NCBI GenBank assembly: GCA_942491955.1
Contig: CALOCV010000030.1
Coordinates: 1-64,000, forward strand
DNA: 64,000 bases
Source: CALOCV01 sp942491955
GTDB taxonomy: Bacteria > Chlamydiota > Chlamydiia > Chlamydiales > CALOCV01
Direction: 5' to 3'
Of this stretch, positions 45,753 to 54,223 are shown in pieces. Each line of letters opens with the position of its first letter. Positions within the stretch are counted from its first letter, which is position 1. The notes under the pieces were generated by a model, which was not told the origin of the DNA, searched no databases, and saw nothing but the letters and a program-made list of their open reading frames with translations. The position numbers and the translations under genes are program-made.

Positions 45753-45773
45753 GTATACCCACACAACTTCAAG
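45753..45773. repeat. Short intergenic repeat, copy 2
   Basis: Near-identical to the motif at 41809 (GTATACCCACACAACTTCAA). Confidence 0.6.
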
Positions 45774-45787
45774 AATTGGTTTTCTTG

Positions 45788-45817
45788 TTGCTGACAACGA
45801 AGTAAAAATGATACTAT
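45788..45817 (+). promoter_or_regulatory. Candidate promoter of the tal group
   Basis: TTGCTG (45788-45793) and TACTAT (45812-45817) with an 18-base spacer, ahead of the zinc-ribbon gene that is coupled to tal. Confidence 0.4.
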
Positions 45818-45865
45818 GCAAAAATAGAGCTTTTCTTTATAGAAAAGTCATAAGGAACATGGATT

Positions 45866-46237
45866 GTGTATCATCTATCTTTTCCCTGTATTGATTGTAC
45901 CGAATTGATCCCCCTGCCTTTGTCTGACCCTTCTTCCTCTTTTTCTCGTATCCGATGCGAAAAATGTGAAAAGGTATACGATCTAAGCAATGATTTACAA
46001 AGACAAATTCAGAAATTTGTCACACTCTGTCAAACATTAAAAGATTCTGAGGAGATCTTGGGCCAAGCGAATGTCGGTGTTGATGTCGGTCCCCACCACG
46101 TTGAAATCCCTTTTCAATTGTTGCTCACCCGTTTTGGAACCAGCATTCGCTTACAAGTCGGACAAGAAAGCGTCGTTCTCTCTTTCCGTCACGAACCCAT
46201 AAGAGATCTCTCTCTTGCGCAAAAGGAGCCTTCATGA
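45866..46237 (+). CDS. Small protein with zinc-ribbon-like cysteines, coupled to tal
   Basis: A 123-residue protein probably starting at GTG 45866 with TAAGGAAC upstream. An ATG at 45859 is out of frame. Cysteines at CIDC (res 8-11) and CEKC (about 31-34) form a CxxC...CxxC pattern typical of a small zinc ribbon. The second half is beta-rich (HHVEIPFQLLLTRFGTSIRL, SVVLSFRHEP). Its stop overlaps the tal start (ATGA). Function unknown; a redox or nucleic-acid role is possible. Confidence 0.65.
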   Translation: MYHLSFPCIDCTELIPLPLSDPSSSFSRIRCEKCEKVYDLSNDLQRQIQKFVTLCQTLKDSEEILGQANVGVDVGPHHVEIPFQLLLTRFGTSIRLQVGQESVVLSFRHEPIRDLSLAQKEPS

Positions 46238-47208
46238 ACCGAGAGAGCCAGTTGGATCAACTCAAAAAAATGACCACTGTCGTTGCCGATACAGGCGATT
46301 TTGAATCCATTCAGAAATACCGACCAACCGATGCAACGACCAATCCCTCTCTAATTTTGCAAGCTGTCACCAAAGAAGGCGATCCCTACAAACACCTCAT
46401 TGAAGATGCCGTCCGCTTTGGTCATAGAGAAGGAAAGAGCAAACGACAAAAAATCACCTATATGATGGAAAAACTCTTTGTGAATTTTGGTATTGAAATC
46501 CTTAAAGTAGTGCCCGGCCGCGTCTCTACCGAAGTCGATGCAAGACTCTCCTTTGACGTCGCAGGAAGTATCAAAAAGGCCCATCGTTTCATCGCACTCT
46601 ACAAAGATGCTGGCATTTCTAAGGATCGGATTTTAATCAAACTCGCCTCCACATGGGAAGGGGCAAAAGCGTGCCGTGTCCTCGAACAAGAGGGAATCCA
46701 TTGCAATATGACGTTGATGTTCAGCCTTCCACAAGCTGTTGAGTGTGCGCGAGCAGGAGCTACCCTCATCTCCCCTTTTGTTGGTCGTATCCTCGACTGG
46801 TACAAACAGGCAATGGGAGTGGCTAGCTACCCACCTCATAAAGATCCTGGCGTCCTCTCCGTACGAAAAATCTATAACTATTACAAAAAACACGGCTACC
46901 CCACACAAATCATGGGAGCAAGCTTCCGCAATAAAGAACAAATCCTACAACTTGCTGGATGCGACCTCCTTACCATCGCCCCTAAATTCCTCGAACAACT
47001 ATCCCAAGAGTTTTTGCCCGTTGACAAAAAACTCGACCCAAGCGCCACAAAGAGTTTACGGATCCCCAAACTCGCCCTAACTGAGAAAGGGTTCCGTTGG
47101 AGACTCAATGAAAATGAGATGGCTCATCACGAACTCGCTAAAGGGATTCGTCACTTCGGCGCCGATTCCAAGAAACTCGAAAAGTTCGTCGAAAAAAACT
47201 TTACCTAA
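46234..47208 (+). CDS. tal: Transaldolase
   Basis: A 324-residue enzyme of the TalB type, transferring a dihydroxyacetone unit between sugar phosphates in the non-oxidative pentose phosphate pathway. It has TDATTNPSLILQA near residue 30, the EVDARLSFD segment, the Schiff-base lysine in RILIKLASTWEG at about residue 133, and NMTLMFSLPQAV and SPFVGRILDW further on. Length is normal for the family. It overlaps the previous gene by ATGA and is followed 24 bases later by pssA. In Chlamydia tal sits next to rpoC; here other genes lie between. Confidence 0.95.
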   Translation: MNRESQLDQLKKMTTVVADTGDFESIQKYRPTDATTNPSLILQAVTKEGDPYKHLIEDAVRFGHREGKSKRQKITYMMEKLFVNFGIEILKVVPGRVSTEVDARLSFDVAGSIKKAHRFIALYKDAGISKDRILIKLASTWEGAKACRVLEQEGIHCNMTLMFSLPQAVECARAGATLISPFVGRILDWYKQAMGVASYPPHKDPGVLSVRKIYNYYKKHGYPTQIMGASFRNKEQILQLAGCDLLTIAPKFLEQLSQEFLPVDKKLDPSATKSLRIPKLALTEKGFRWRLNENEMAHHELAKGIRHFGADSKKLEKFVEKNFT

Positions 47209-47231
47209 TACGTTTTTTTACTGGTTTTTTT

Positions 47232-48074
47232 TTGAAACGAGCCCATCTTTTACCTAATGTCATTACCGCCTTCGGCCTCTCATGTGGGCTTTTTGTTATT
47301 TTCAAGCTCTCCATGACGCCCGTCGGAGAGGCCGACTACTTCGTCCTTCTTGCCACAGCAGGCATCCTCATCCTCGCCGCTTTTGCCGACCTCCTCGATG
47401 GAGCCCTCGCTCGTGCTATCAAAGCGGAGAGCGCCTTTGGAGGCCTTTTCGACTCGTTAGCTGATGCCGTCTCTTTTGGTGTCGCTCCATCTGTTGTCGT
47501 CCTCAAAACACTCTCCCTCCCCGCAGGAACTCCCCTCTCTTTCTTCATTACCACAGCAGCCATGGTCTTCTCTGTATGCGGTGTCCTGCGCTTAGTGCGA
47601 TTCAATGTCGTCCAAAGCCATGAACGGAAAGAAGAACTCACTCTTTGGCGCAACAGTAACAAAAATTTCACCGGGCTCCCCATCCCTGCAGCAGCTGCTG
47701 CTGTTATCTCTACAAACCTATTCCTCATCTCTCCCCAAGGACAACAATGGTTCCACCTCTCCGAAGAAGGAAGAACGTGGGTACTCCTCTTCCTTATGCT
47801 TTTCCTAGGTTACCTCATGATCAGCCGATGGAAATTTTTCAGCTTCAAAGCTCTGCAAATTCGCATCACATCCTTCTTCCTTGTTATCATTACCGTCATC
47901 AGCGCCGCCATTCTTCTCTGGGGATTCATCCACCATTTCCCCCTGCTTTTTGCCCTCCTCTCCTGGGCCTACCTCCTAACCGCCCTCTCTCTCTCCTGCG
48001 TCCGTATCATCGCCGGTAGCCAATCCAAAACTCTTGTCGACTTCGAACCCGACGACACCGGCTTCGACGAATAG
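47232..48074 (+). CDS. pssA: CDP-diacylglycerol-serine O-phosphatidyltransferase
   Basis: An integral membrane enzyme of 280 residues that makes phosphatidylserine, the precursor of phosphatidylethanolamine. The CDP-alcohol phosphotransferase motif DG-x2-AR-x8-G-x3-D-x3-D is complete at about residues 57-80 (DLLDGALARA, GGLFDSLADAVSFG). About seven hydrophobic helices are visible. The start is taken as TTG 47232, giving MKRAHLLPNVITAFGL, the usual N-terminus of PssA; no clear Shine-Dalgarno precedes it. Confidence 0.9.
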   Translation: MKRAHLLPNVITAFGLSCGLFVIFKLSMTPVGEADYFVLLATAGILILAAFADLLDGALARAIKAESAFGGLFDSLADAVSFGVAPSVVVLKTLSLPAGTPLSFFITTAAMVFSVCGVLRLVRFNVVQSHERKEELTLWRNSNKNFTGLPIPAAAAAVISTNLFLISPQGQQWFHLSEEGRTWVLLFLMLFLGYLMISRWKFFSFKALQIRITSFFLVIITVISAAILLWGFIHHFPLLFALLSWAYLLTALSLSCVRIIAGSQSKTLVDFEPDDTGFDE

Positions 48075-48082
48075 TTTTTGTG

Positions 48083-48724
48083 TTAAGTCCTTTCTTTTCG
48101 ATGTGAAAAATAGCGCAATAGGCCGCGGATGACACCGTGGATAAAGACATCTTTTTGGTGGAGGATGATGGGCTGATAGTCTTTTTGGGTCCCTTCTAGG
48201 CGAACGTAAGATTCATCGAGAAAGTAACGTTTGATTAAGGGCACTTGAGCGTTGATTAAGGCAATAACCATCTCGCCATTTTGGACATCGGTTCGTCCTT
48301 CGACGATAAGTTGATCACCATCGCACAGTTGTTCTTCCCCAAAGCCATCGCCTTGGACAAGAAGAACGTATGTTTTTTCTTTATCGTCTACAAAAGAAGG
48401 AGGTATAGAGATCGTTTGCGTTTGAGGAAAGAGGGAGATACCTTGATCGGCGTGGAGAGTGCCTATAAATGAGATTTCGCTTTCTATAGTGGGGGAAGAA
48501 GTTTGAGCGTGATTTTCGACAAGTTCAACGGAACGGGCTTGTTTGGGCAGGTGCAGGAGGGCTCCTTTTTTCTTAAGTGCCTGAATGTGTTTGTAGACAG
48601 TCGCAGACGAGGAGAAGGAGAAGTGATGCATGATTTCGCGATAGGTAGGAGAGTAGCGATTTTTAGCAATGTAGGTTTCGATAAACGTTAAGATATGAAC
48701 TTGTTGTTTGGTCAATCCTTTCAT
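48083..48724 (-). CDS. LexA-like repressor lacking the catalytic serine and cleavage site
   Basis: A 213-residue protein with the LexA layout. The winged-helix DNA-binding domain is [19 protein letters not shown] with YSPTYREIMHHFSFSSSATVYKHI. The S24-like C-terminal domain has LLVQGDGFGEEQLCDGDQLI and GEMVIALINAQVPLIKRYF. Compared with E. coli LexA the nucleophile Ser119 (in GMSM) is replaced by the GDGF segment, and the Ala-Gly cleavage site is missing (FIGTLHADQG). The Lys156 equivalent is present. It may thus be a repressor that does not self-cleave. Start chosen at ATG 48724, overlapping the PAP2 stop (ATGA). Confidence 0.8.
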   Translation of the reverse strand: MKGLTKQQVHILTFIETYIAKNRYSPTYREIMHHFSFSSSATVYKHIQALKKKGALLHLPKQARSVELVENHAQTSSPTIESEISFIGTLHADQGISLFPQTQTISIPPSFVDDKEKTYVLLVQGDGFGEEQLCDGDQLIVEGRTDVQNGEMVIALINAQVPLIKRYFLDESYVRLEGTQKDYQPIILHQKDVFIHGVIRGLLRYFSHRKERT

Positions 48725-49392
48725 GCAATTGCCCTTACCCGCTGGTATCCCCACTGATCGAGCCATTTGGCGAGGTACCACATGATAAGGCCTGCTGCAA
48801 GGGTGTCGGTGAAGAAGTGGGCTCCCACGGCAATCCTAGCGAAGCTAATGAGTATTCCGAGGCTCAGAGCCAAAATCCAACCGGCTCGTTCTAGAAAGGA
48901 ATTCCGGTAACGACGTCCCAAAAAAACAAAAGTAAAAAAATAAAAACCCGTAGAGGCGTGGCCTGAAGCAAAAGAACGGGCTGGTTTTTCTTTTTCTCTC
49001 CATTGGGGGAGAAAGACGGGACGGAAGGTCTCATTTCCTCCCCACTCTCGGATCTCGCGCGGGCGCGGTCTCCCCCACGATTCTTTAAGGATACCGTGGA
49101 TAATGAGTCCTGGGCCGATAGCCAAGGTAAGAGAGAGATAGAGAGAGGGAAAGAGCCAATGCCGTCTTCTTGGAAAAAGGTAGGCAATAAGGGCCATAAT
49201 GGTAGCGACGATTCCGATAAAAAGAGCAGGCCATGCACCATAAAAATAGAGAGCATCGATAGCTGGGTGGGTTACAAATTGACCTCGGCTATAAAACCAT
49301 TGGGAAATAGCCCAATCCATCCATGGCGTTATTGCGATGAAGAGGGAGAAAAGCCATATTTTCATCCCTTTAGCATACCATTGTTTTTGCAA
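48721..49392 (-). CDS. PAP2-family phosphatase
   Basis: A 223-residue membrane phosphatase. All three family motifs are present: [17 protein letters not shown] and [14 protein letters not shown], with the catalytic histidines in the last two. About five to six membrane helices are visible. PAP2 enzymes of this size dephosphorylate undecaprenyl pyrophosphate, phosphatidate or lipid A; the substrate cannot be told. A later start at M10 (49365) is possible. The gene is divergent from rmuC with almost no intergenic space and overlaps the lexA-like start. Confidence 0.88.
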   Translation of the reverse strand: MQKQWYAKGMKIWLFSLFIAITPWMDWAISQWFYSRGQFVTHPAIDALYFYGAWPALFIGIVATIMALIAYLFPRRRHWLFPSLYLSLTLAIGPGLIIHGILKESWGRPRPREIREWGGNETFRPVFLPQWREKEKPARSFASGHASTGFYFFTFVFLGRRYRNSFLERAGWILALSLGILISFARIAVGAHFFTDTLAAGLIMWYLAKWLDQWGYQRVRAIA

Positions 49393-49412
49393 AATTGGTA
49401 ACCTTTCCTCTC

Positions 49413-50615
49413 ATGATTCCTGTACTTTTGCTCAGTCTATTTACTCTTGTTTTTATCGTTCTTTTTTGGAGAGAGCGGAAGGAAAATCGGCAATTGGTAG
49501 GAAAGCTTTATGAGGAACAAAAAGAGTCTCTTCTTCTTCGAGAAAGATTGCAGCAAGCAGAACAGAAAAAAAAAGACCTAACGGATACTTTCAAAGCGCT
49601 TTCTGCTGATGCGTTGCAATCCCAATCATCGACGTTTCTTGAGATGGCTTCGGGTCGTTTTGCACAGCTTCATGCTACTTCAAAGGGAGATCTTCAACTC
49701 CGCCAACAATCGATTCAAGAGATGGTGAAACCGTTAAAGGAGGCTCTTGACAAAGTGGACCGTCGGATTGGTGACCTTGAGAAGTCACGAGCGACAGCTT
49801 ACAGTGCTTTGCATGAGCAGATCCAAACGATCTCTTTGGCCAATCGCGAACTACAAAAAGAGACGGGAAACCTGGTACAAGCGTTAAGGACTCCTCACAT
49901 TCGTGGACGTTGGGGAGAGATCCAATTAAAACGCGTTGTTGAAATGGCGGGTATGTTGGAGTACTGCGATTTTGTCCTACAGGAATCGGTACAGAGTGAA
50001 GATTTACGCCGTTTGCGTCCCGATCTTTTGGTAAAACTCCCCAATGGACGCCAAATTGTTGTGGATGCAAAAACGCCTTTACACGCCTATTTAGAAGCTG
50101 TTGAGTGTAAAAAACACGAAGATGCAGAAGAGAAATTCAAAGTGCATGCACGTCATGTGCGGACGCATATTCAACAGCTCAGCGCTAAATCGTATTGGGA
50201 TCAATTTCAACCGACACCTGAATTTGTCATTTTGTTTATTCCTGCGGAATCCTTTTTTAGTGCAGCTCTTCAGATCGATCCGGAGCTGATTGAGCATGGG
50301 GTGGAGCAGAAGGTGATTATTGCCACACCGACGACGTTGATTGCCTTGTTACGCTCTGTTGCCTATGGCTGGAACCAAGAGCAGATGACAAAAAACGCTC
50401 AGAAAATTTCCGATTTAGGGAAGACACTTTACGAGCGACTTCGGATATTATCAAGCCATTTTGCCGATATCAAGCGAGGGCTTGATAAAACGGTAGAAAG
50501 TTACAATAAAGCAGTTCGTTCGATGGAGAGTCGGGTACTCGTTACAGCGCAGAAATTCAATGACTTAGGCATTGGCCAAGACAAAGAGCTCCCTTCTTTA
50601 AAAGAGATTGACTAG
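49413..50615 (+). CDS. rmuC: DNA recombination protein RmuC
   Basis: A 400-residue protein with an N-terminal membrane anchor ([19 protein letters not shown]), a long coiled coil ([20 protein letters not shown]) and the PD-(D/E)xK nuclease-like core. The core has [39 protein letters not shown] and [16 protein letters not shown]. RmuC limits sequence inversions between short repeats. ATG 49413 is preferred to the in-frame codon at 49395, because membrane anchors normally begin close to the start. Confidence 0.92.
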   Translation: MIPVLLLSLFTLVFIVLFWRERKENRQLVGKLYEEQKESLLLRERLQQAEQKKKDLTDTFKALSADALQSQSSTFLEMASGRFAQLHATSKGDLQLRQQSIQEMVKPLKEALDKVDRRIGDLEKSRATAYSALHEQIQTISLANRELQKETGNLVQALRTPHIRGRWGEIQLKRVVEMAGMLEYCDFVLQESVQSEDLRRLRPDLLVKLPNGRQIVVDAKTPLHAYLEAVECKKHEDAEEKFKVHARHVRTHIQQLSAKSYWDQFQPTPEFVILFIPAESFFSAALQIDPELIEHGVEQKVIIATPTTLIALLRSVAYGWNQEQMTKNAQKISDLGKTLYERLRILSSHFADIKRGLDKTVESYNKAVRSMESRVLVTAQKFNDLGIGQDKELPSLKEID

Positions 50616-50647
50616 TCGATTTTTTCCTTTATATAAAAAATGCAATA

Positions 50648-50656
50648 TGTTATAAT
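50648..50656 (+). promoter_or_regulatory. Extended -10 promoter of the J-domain/ankyrin group
   Basis: TGTTATAAT is a perfect extended -10, 28 bases before ATG 50684. The sequence before it (AATGCAATA) resembles the motif before other promoters here. Confidence 0.6.
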
Positions 50657-50683
50657 TGTTTTTTTAATACCTTAGTGTCTTTT

Positions 50684-51418
50684 ATGCCCGCTTATTTTGA
50701 AATGAACGCCTATTTGAAAACCATGGAAAAGAATCGCGCATTCTCTGACCTCTCAAAAATATTTTCCTATGCAAGCAAAAATTCCCAATTTCGATATGGT
50801 GAGGTCTCTTTATCTTCTTTCTCTATTTACTATACGAATAAAGGGTGGTTCGGTCGCAAAATTCTCGCCATCCCCGCCGTCTTTTATTCCGGTGTGATCA
50901 AAGCGACGTATCATTTTGCAAAAATGTGTTTTTCCACCATCGGAATGATTACCTCTGAAGACAAGGAGTTTCAAAAAACACGAATAAAAGCCCATGTCTT
51001 TGCTTGGATAAGAGACTATGAGGAGGCCTTAGGTCGATTCCTCTCTTTATTTTACGATCGAATAGGACAATACCTGGTTCAAGAAAGTCATTTTCATAAG
51101 TCATGTTACGACTGTTTTTCGGAAAAAGATCCCATTCTTGGAGGAATTGGATCTTTTTGGACTCCCTTAATCAAAAAAATCCCAACAATTAGCGGATGAA
51201 AAAAAAGCAAGAGAAACTTTAGGGGTTTCATCAAAGGCCTCACAAGCCGAGATTGAAAAAAAATTTAAAGAAATTGCTAAGAAATATCATCCTGATAAAA
51301 TCAGAAGACGTCCCGATGAAACAGAGCAACGATATTTGAAAAGAAAAGCAATATGCACTCAAGAATTTCAAAAAAAAAGCGCGAGTTATAATTTTTTAAA
51401 AAATAGAGGTCCTCTATG
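50684..51418 (+). pseudogene. J-domain protein with frameshift at an A7 run
   Basis: The first frame (from ATG 50684) gives about 171 residues with a hydrophobic aromatic stretch (KILAIPAVFYSGVIKATYHF). It ends at TGA near 51199 just after the A7 run 51173-51179. With six As the sequence reads LIKKSQQLADEKKARETLGV and enters a J domain. This has ASQAEIEKKFKEIAKKYHPDK with the diagnostic HPD at 51288-51296, and ends at TGA 51416-51418. The complete protein would have about 244 residues with a C-terminal J domain, which stimulates Hsp70 ATPase. The stop overlaps the next ATG (ATGA), strong support for the joined frame. A bacterial effector that recruits host Hsp70 is possible. Confidence 0.75.
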
Positions 51419-52264
51419 AAGATATCCTTATCGAATATTCAGAATTTCAATAATTTAGATGATTTTTCCTATAAAAAGACTTCTTGCAATGATTGGATTC
51501 ATTATAAAAGAACTTCTACATGGACTTGGAACAAAACAATGGTAGTGATTGATCAACAAGGAATTTTGCATATCAACTGGCAAAATCCCTTTAAGCGCTT
51601 GTTGAATCCTTTACTTCACTGGGTTTTCAAAAAATTTAAGATTTCTCATCTTTCTGCCGACAAAAACGATCTTATTGATGCGTTTAAAAAAGTCAATATT
51701 GGTGTTAATGATTCAACTGATTTCAAAGGAAAAATTATTCGTCCGAGTTTAGGAAAATGGATTGCACAACTTGTAGTAAAAGGGCCATCTTCCCAGTCAA
51801 AGGACTACGATCCTATACGTGATATTTCAATGGAGGATTTTCAACGTTTTGTCTATTTTATGAGCGAAGCGAAAATAGAAGAAGCAAAAGAACTTTGTGC
51901 AAAACTTGAATCATTGGATTCCTGCTTTGAAAAAGCGATTGATACTCCTTTAACTCTTTCGATTAAGAAAGAGGCTATTGAATTGGTAAAATGGCTTTTG
52001 GACAATAAAGTGAATCCAAATCTTCCAACAAAAAATGGGCAATCTCCTCTTGTATTGGCTGCTGAAAAGGATCTTCCGCGTTCGTTTTTTATGGCTTTGT
52101 TTGATGCTGGAGCGAAGCCACAAAATCAGAACGAGGCGGATATGATTATTAAGTTGGCTGGAGGGCGAACGGATATATCTCGTAATCAACGATTAATTGC
52201 TGCCATTGACGCTCTTATGAAAGGAGACGCAGTTGATTGGCCCGATCCAAAGCAAACTGGATGA
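51416..52264 (+). CDS. Ankyrin-repeat protein
   Basis: A 282-residue protein translationally coupled to the J-domain gene. The N-terminal ~120 residues carry a WTWNKTMVVIDQQGILHINW strand pair and a basic amphipathic helix (FKRLLNPLLHWVFKKFKI). Two to three ankyrin units follow at about 160-250: TPLTLSIKKEAIELVKWLLD, NPNLPTKNGQSPLVLAAEKD and SFFMALFDAGAKPQ. Ankyrin proteins of intracellular bacteria often act on host partners. No signal peptide is seen. Confidence 0.75.
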   Translation: MKISLSNIQNFNNLDDFSYKKTSCNDWIHYKRTSTWTWNKTMVVIDQQGILHINWQNPFKRLLNPLLHWVFKKFKISHLSADKNDLIDAFKKVNIGVNDSTDFKGKIIRPSLGKWIAQLVVKGPSSQSKDYDPIRDISMEDFQRFVYFMSEAKIEEAKELCAKLESLDSCFEKAIDTPLTLSIKKEAIELVKWLLDNKVNPNLPTKNGQSPLVLAAEKDLPRSFFMALFDAGAKPQNQNEADMIIKLAGGRTDISRNQRLIAAIDALMKGDAVDWPDPKQTG

Positions 52265-52337
52265 AGGCGAGTTGCACCAATTTCCAAAAATAAATACATT
52301 GCATCCAAAAATCATGTAGCTCAAATCAAAATAAACA

Positions 52338-52366
52338 TTTACAATAAATATTTATTTTGATATCAT
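52338..52366 (+). promoter_or_regulatory. Promoter of the paralogous ankyrin-like pair
   Basis: TTTACA (52338-52343), a 17-base spacer and TATCAT (52361-52366), 23 bases before ATG 52389, which has GGAGGG in front. Confidence 0.55.
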
Positions 52367-52388
52367 CTCTTTTTCATGGAGGGCTAAC

Positions 52389-53330
52389 ATGATTTTTTCC
52401 ACAGTTTCTCAAAAAAGAACCCATATCGCGCAGGATACCCACTATTTGGGCAGCGTGAATAGTTATAACAATTTCCTTACCAAATTTGTTGCTAAACTCT
52501 TTCGCAAAGGGATTGATATTGATTTTTCGGGAAAAAAACGCACTTTGAATCGAAAAAGTTACCAAAAACATCTGCAACAATTAGGTATTACCGATAAAAG
52601 AGTGCAGGAGTGCCTCTCTTACACCTCCTTGATTACACCTCTTCCCCCCTGCCAGCTTCCTCGATTGGGATATTTGCGCGATCATATCCATCACAAGAAG
52701 CGCAATAAGCAATTTAATAAGCTCATTCATGCTTTGGCAGGCAAAGATGAACAAAAGGCAAAAAAAGCGATTTGTAAAGGGGCTGAAGTTAATCAATATT
52801 TTTATCTAGAAGGGAACCGAGCTTCTACAGAGCATCCTCGTCACCGGCTTAACCGTTCGGAAGGAAGCATCTCTTTTATTGAAGCAACGCCATTAATTGC
52901 TGCAGTACAAAATAACACGTCTTCTGTAGCCGATCTTCTTGCTCAAGCGGGGGCGAACCTTCATGCTGTGGGCAATAAAACAGAGATACATCGACATCTT
53001 CAATCCATTGAACAAGATACTTCTCTTCATCATGGCCATCGCGTGATTTATACACCTACCTATCATCACCATCGACGTCCCCATCATCACAGACATCGAC
53101 ACCCTCATCATCGGCGTCCCCATGTCCACTATCAACCTCATGTCGTCTCTACACCCTATGTGGAAAAGAGAACCTACAAAGTGATCCAAGAGCGCGAGCA
53201 GGAAATAGAGACCTATACTCTTCAGGGTAGACCGGAAATTTTGCGTCAAGTGAGCAAAAAAGACCCCTCAACCAAGCAGTATCGGCGATTATCGGATGTT
53301 TATCGTCGGCGTGCTTTCCTTTGGTTTTAA
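52389..53330 (+). CDS. Ankyrin-like protein with histidine-rich tract, paralogue A
   Basis: A 313-residue protein. Residues 1-65 are shared with the next gene (RTHIAxDxxYLGSVNSYN, FSGKKRxLNxKSYxKHL). Residues 115-200 have two ankyrin-like units (AKKAICKGAEVNQYFYLEGN; TPLIAAVQNNTSSVADLLAQAGANLH). A tract of about 45 residues near 215-260 is over one third histidine (YHHHRRPHHHRHRHPHHRRP) and may bind metal. The C-terminus is charged. It probably forms an operon with paralogue B, 11 bases downstream. Confidence 0.7.
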   Translation: MIFSTVSQKRTHIAQDTHYLGSVNSYNNFLTKFVAKLFRKGIDIDFSGKKRTLNRKSYQKHLQQLGITDKRVQECLSYTSLITPLPPCQLPRLGYLRDHIHHKKRNKQFNKLIHALAGKDEQKAKKAICKGAEVNQYFYLEGNRASTEHPRHRLNRSEGSISFIEATPLIAAVQNNTSSVADLLAQAGANLHAVGNKTEIHRHLQSIEQDTSLHHGHRVIYTPTYHHHRRPHHHRHRHPHHRRPHVHYQPHVVSTPYVEKRTYKVIQEREQEIETYTLQGRPEILRQVSKKDPSTKQYRRLSDVYRRRAFLWF

Positions 53331-53341
53331 TGGAGTAGTTC

Positions 53342-54139
53342 ATGATCATCACAACACGTAGTCAAGGAAGAACCCATATCGCAGATGAGTTGGACTATTT
53401 GGGAAGTGTCAATAGTTATAACCATCTCATTACGCGGTTATTTGCCAAAATTTTCCGCAAATCGATCGTGGTCGATTTTTCGGGAAAAAAGCGCTCTCTT
53501 AATAAAAAAAGTTATTACAAACACCTTAAAACTCTAGGTATTGCTTCGCTTGATATCAGCCATTCAACCAATTATTCTGCAATTACCCAAAATCTCGATC
53601 TTTCTGCCACAACGAAAGGTAAGAAGATGCGTGATCATATTGCCCCGAAGGATCGTGAAAAGCAATCTCTCAAGCTCGCCCGTGCCATTTACAAAACCAA
53701 AGATGAGAACAAGGCTTGTCGAGCCGTATACAAAGGCGCCGATCCAAACACCTATTTTTATCTCTATCCCGCACATAAGCAATCGTTACCTGTTGGTGAC
53801 GAAAAAATTCTCCTTAATCCTCCTAAATTGGAAGGCGACTTTGAACAATCGATAGTGTATTGGAGACTCCATCCATGTATTGCTACGCAACAAAATGCTC
53901 TTGTAAAAACATGGCATCTTTTAAAAAAAGCGGGAGCATCGCCATACCCCATGGGAGAAAAAGTACGCATTACCAAAATTTTTAAAGAATACATCCACGC
54001 AACTCCGATATCAAGCCCCGCTTTCTCCGACCCTTTTAACCCCTTCGATCCGCCGATAACGCCCACTTTAATACCCATCTATGAAGAGCAAAAACAGGTT
54101 CTTGCAACCTATACATCCGAAATTCCACAGAAAGCCTAA
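53342..54139 (+). CDS. Ankyrin-like protein, paralogue B
   Basis: A 265-residue tandem paralogue of the preceding gene, with ATG 53342 following TGGAG. It shares the N-terminal domain, the CRAVYKGADPNTYFYL unit and the TWHLLKKAGASPYPMGEKVR unit, but replaces the histidine tract with a proline-rich end (PFDPPITPTLIPIYEEQ). Tandem duplication with divergent C-termini suggests that the N-terminal domain is for delivery or folding and the tail for target binding (inference). Confidence 0.7.
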   Translation: MIITTRSQGRTHIADELDYLGSVNSYNHLITRLFAKIFRKSIVVDFSGKKRSLNKKSYYKHLKTLGIASLDISHSTNYSAITQNLDLSATTKGKKMRDHIAPKDREKQSLKLARAIYKTKDENKACRAVYKGADPNTYFYLYPAHKQSLPVGDEKILLNPPKLEGDFEQSIVYWRLHPCIATQQNALVKTWHLLKKAGASPYPMGEKVRITKIFKEYIHATPISSPAFSDPFNPFDPPITPTLIPIYEEQKQVLATYTSEIPQKA

Positions 54140-54156
54140 TACATTGGGGTCACATT

Positions 54157-54215
54157 GGGGTCAAGGCCTGACATTCGGACATTTGTTCCAAATGTCCGAA
54201 TGTCAGGCCTGACCC
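54157..54215. repeat. REP-like palindrome between convergent genes
   Basis: GGGTCAAGGCCTGACATTCG... is followed after a TTC loop by its inverted copy ending CAGGCCTGACCC, with one extra A in the left arm (about 27-bp arms). It sits between the stops of paralogue B and comM and could terminate both. The GGGTCAGGCCTGACATT start resembles REP hairpins that go with RAYT transposases. Confidence 0.75.
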
Positions 54216-54223
54216 TAATGCAA

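Noticed and set aside
45859..45894. ATG at 45859 as start of the zinc-ribbon gene
   Set aside because: It is out of frame with the conserved product and meets a stop after about a dozen codons.
48725..48781. Longer start for the lexA-like gene (19 extra residues)
   Set aside because: MKGLTKQQ matches the normal LexA N-terminus, and ATG 48724 makes a 4-base ATGA overlap with the PAP2 stop.
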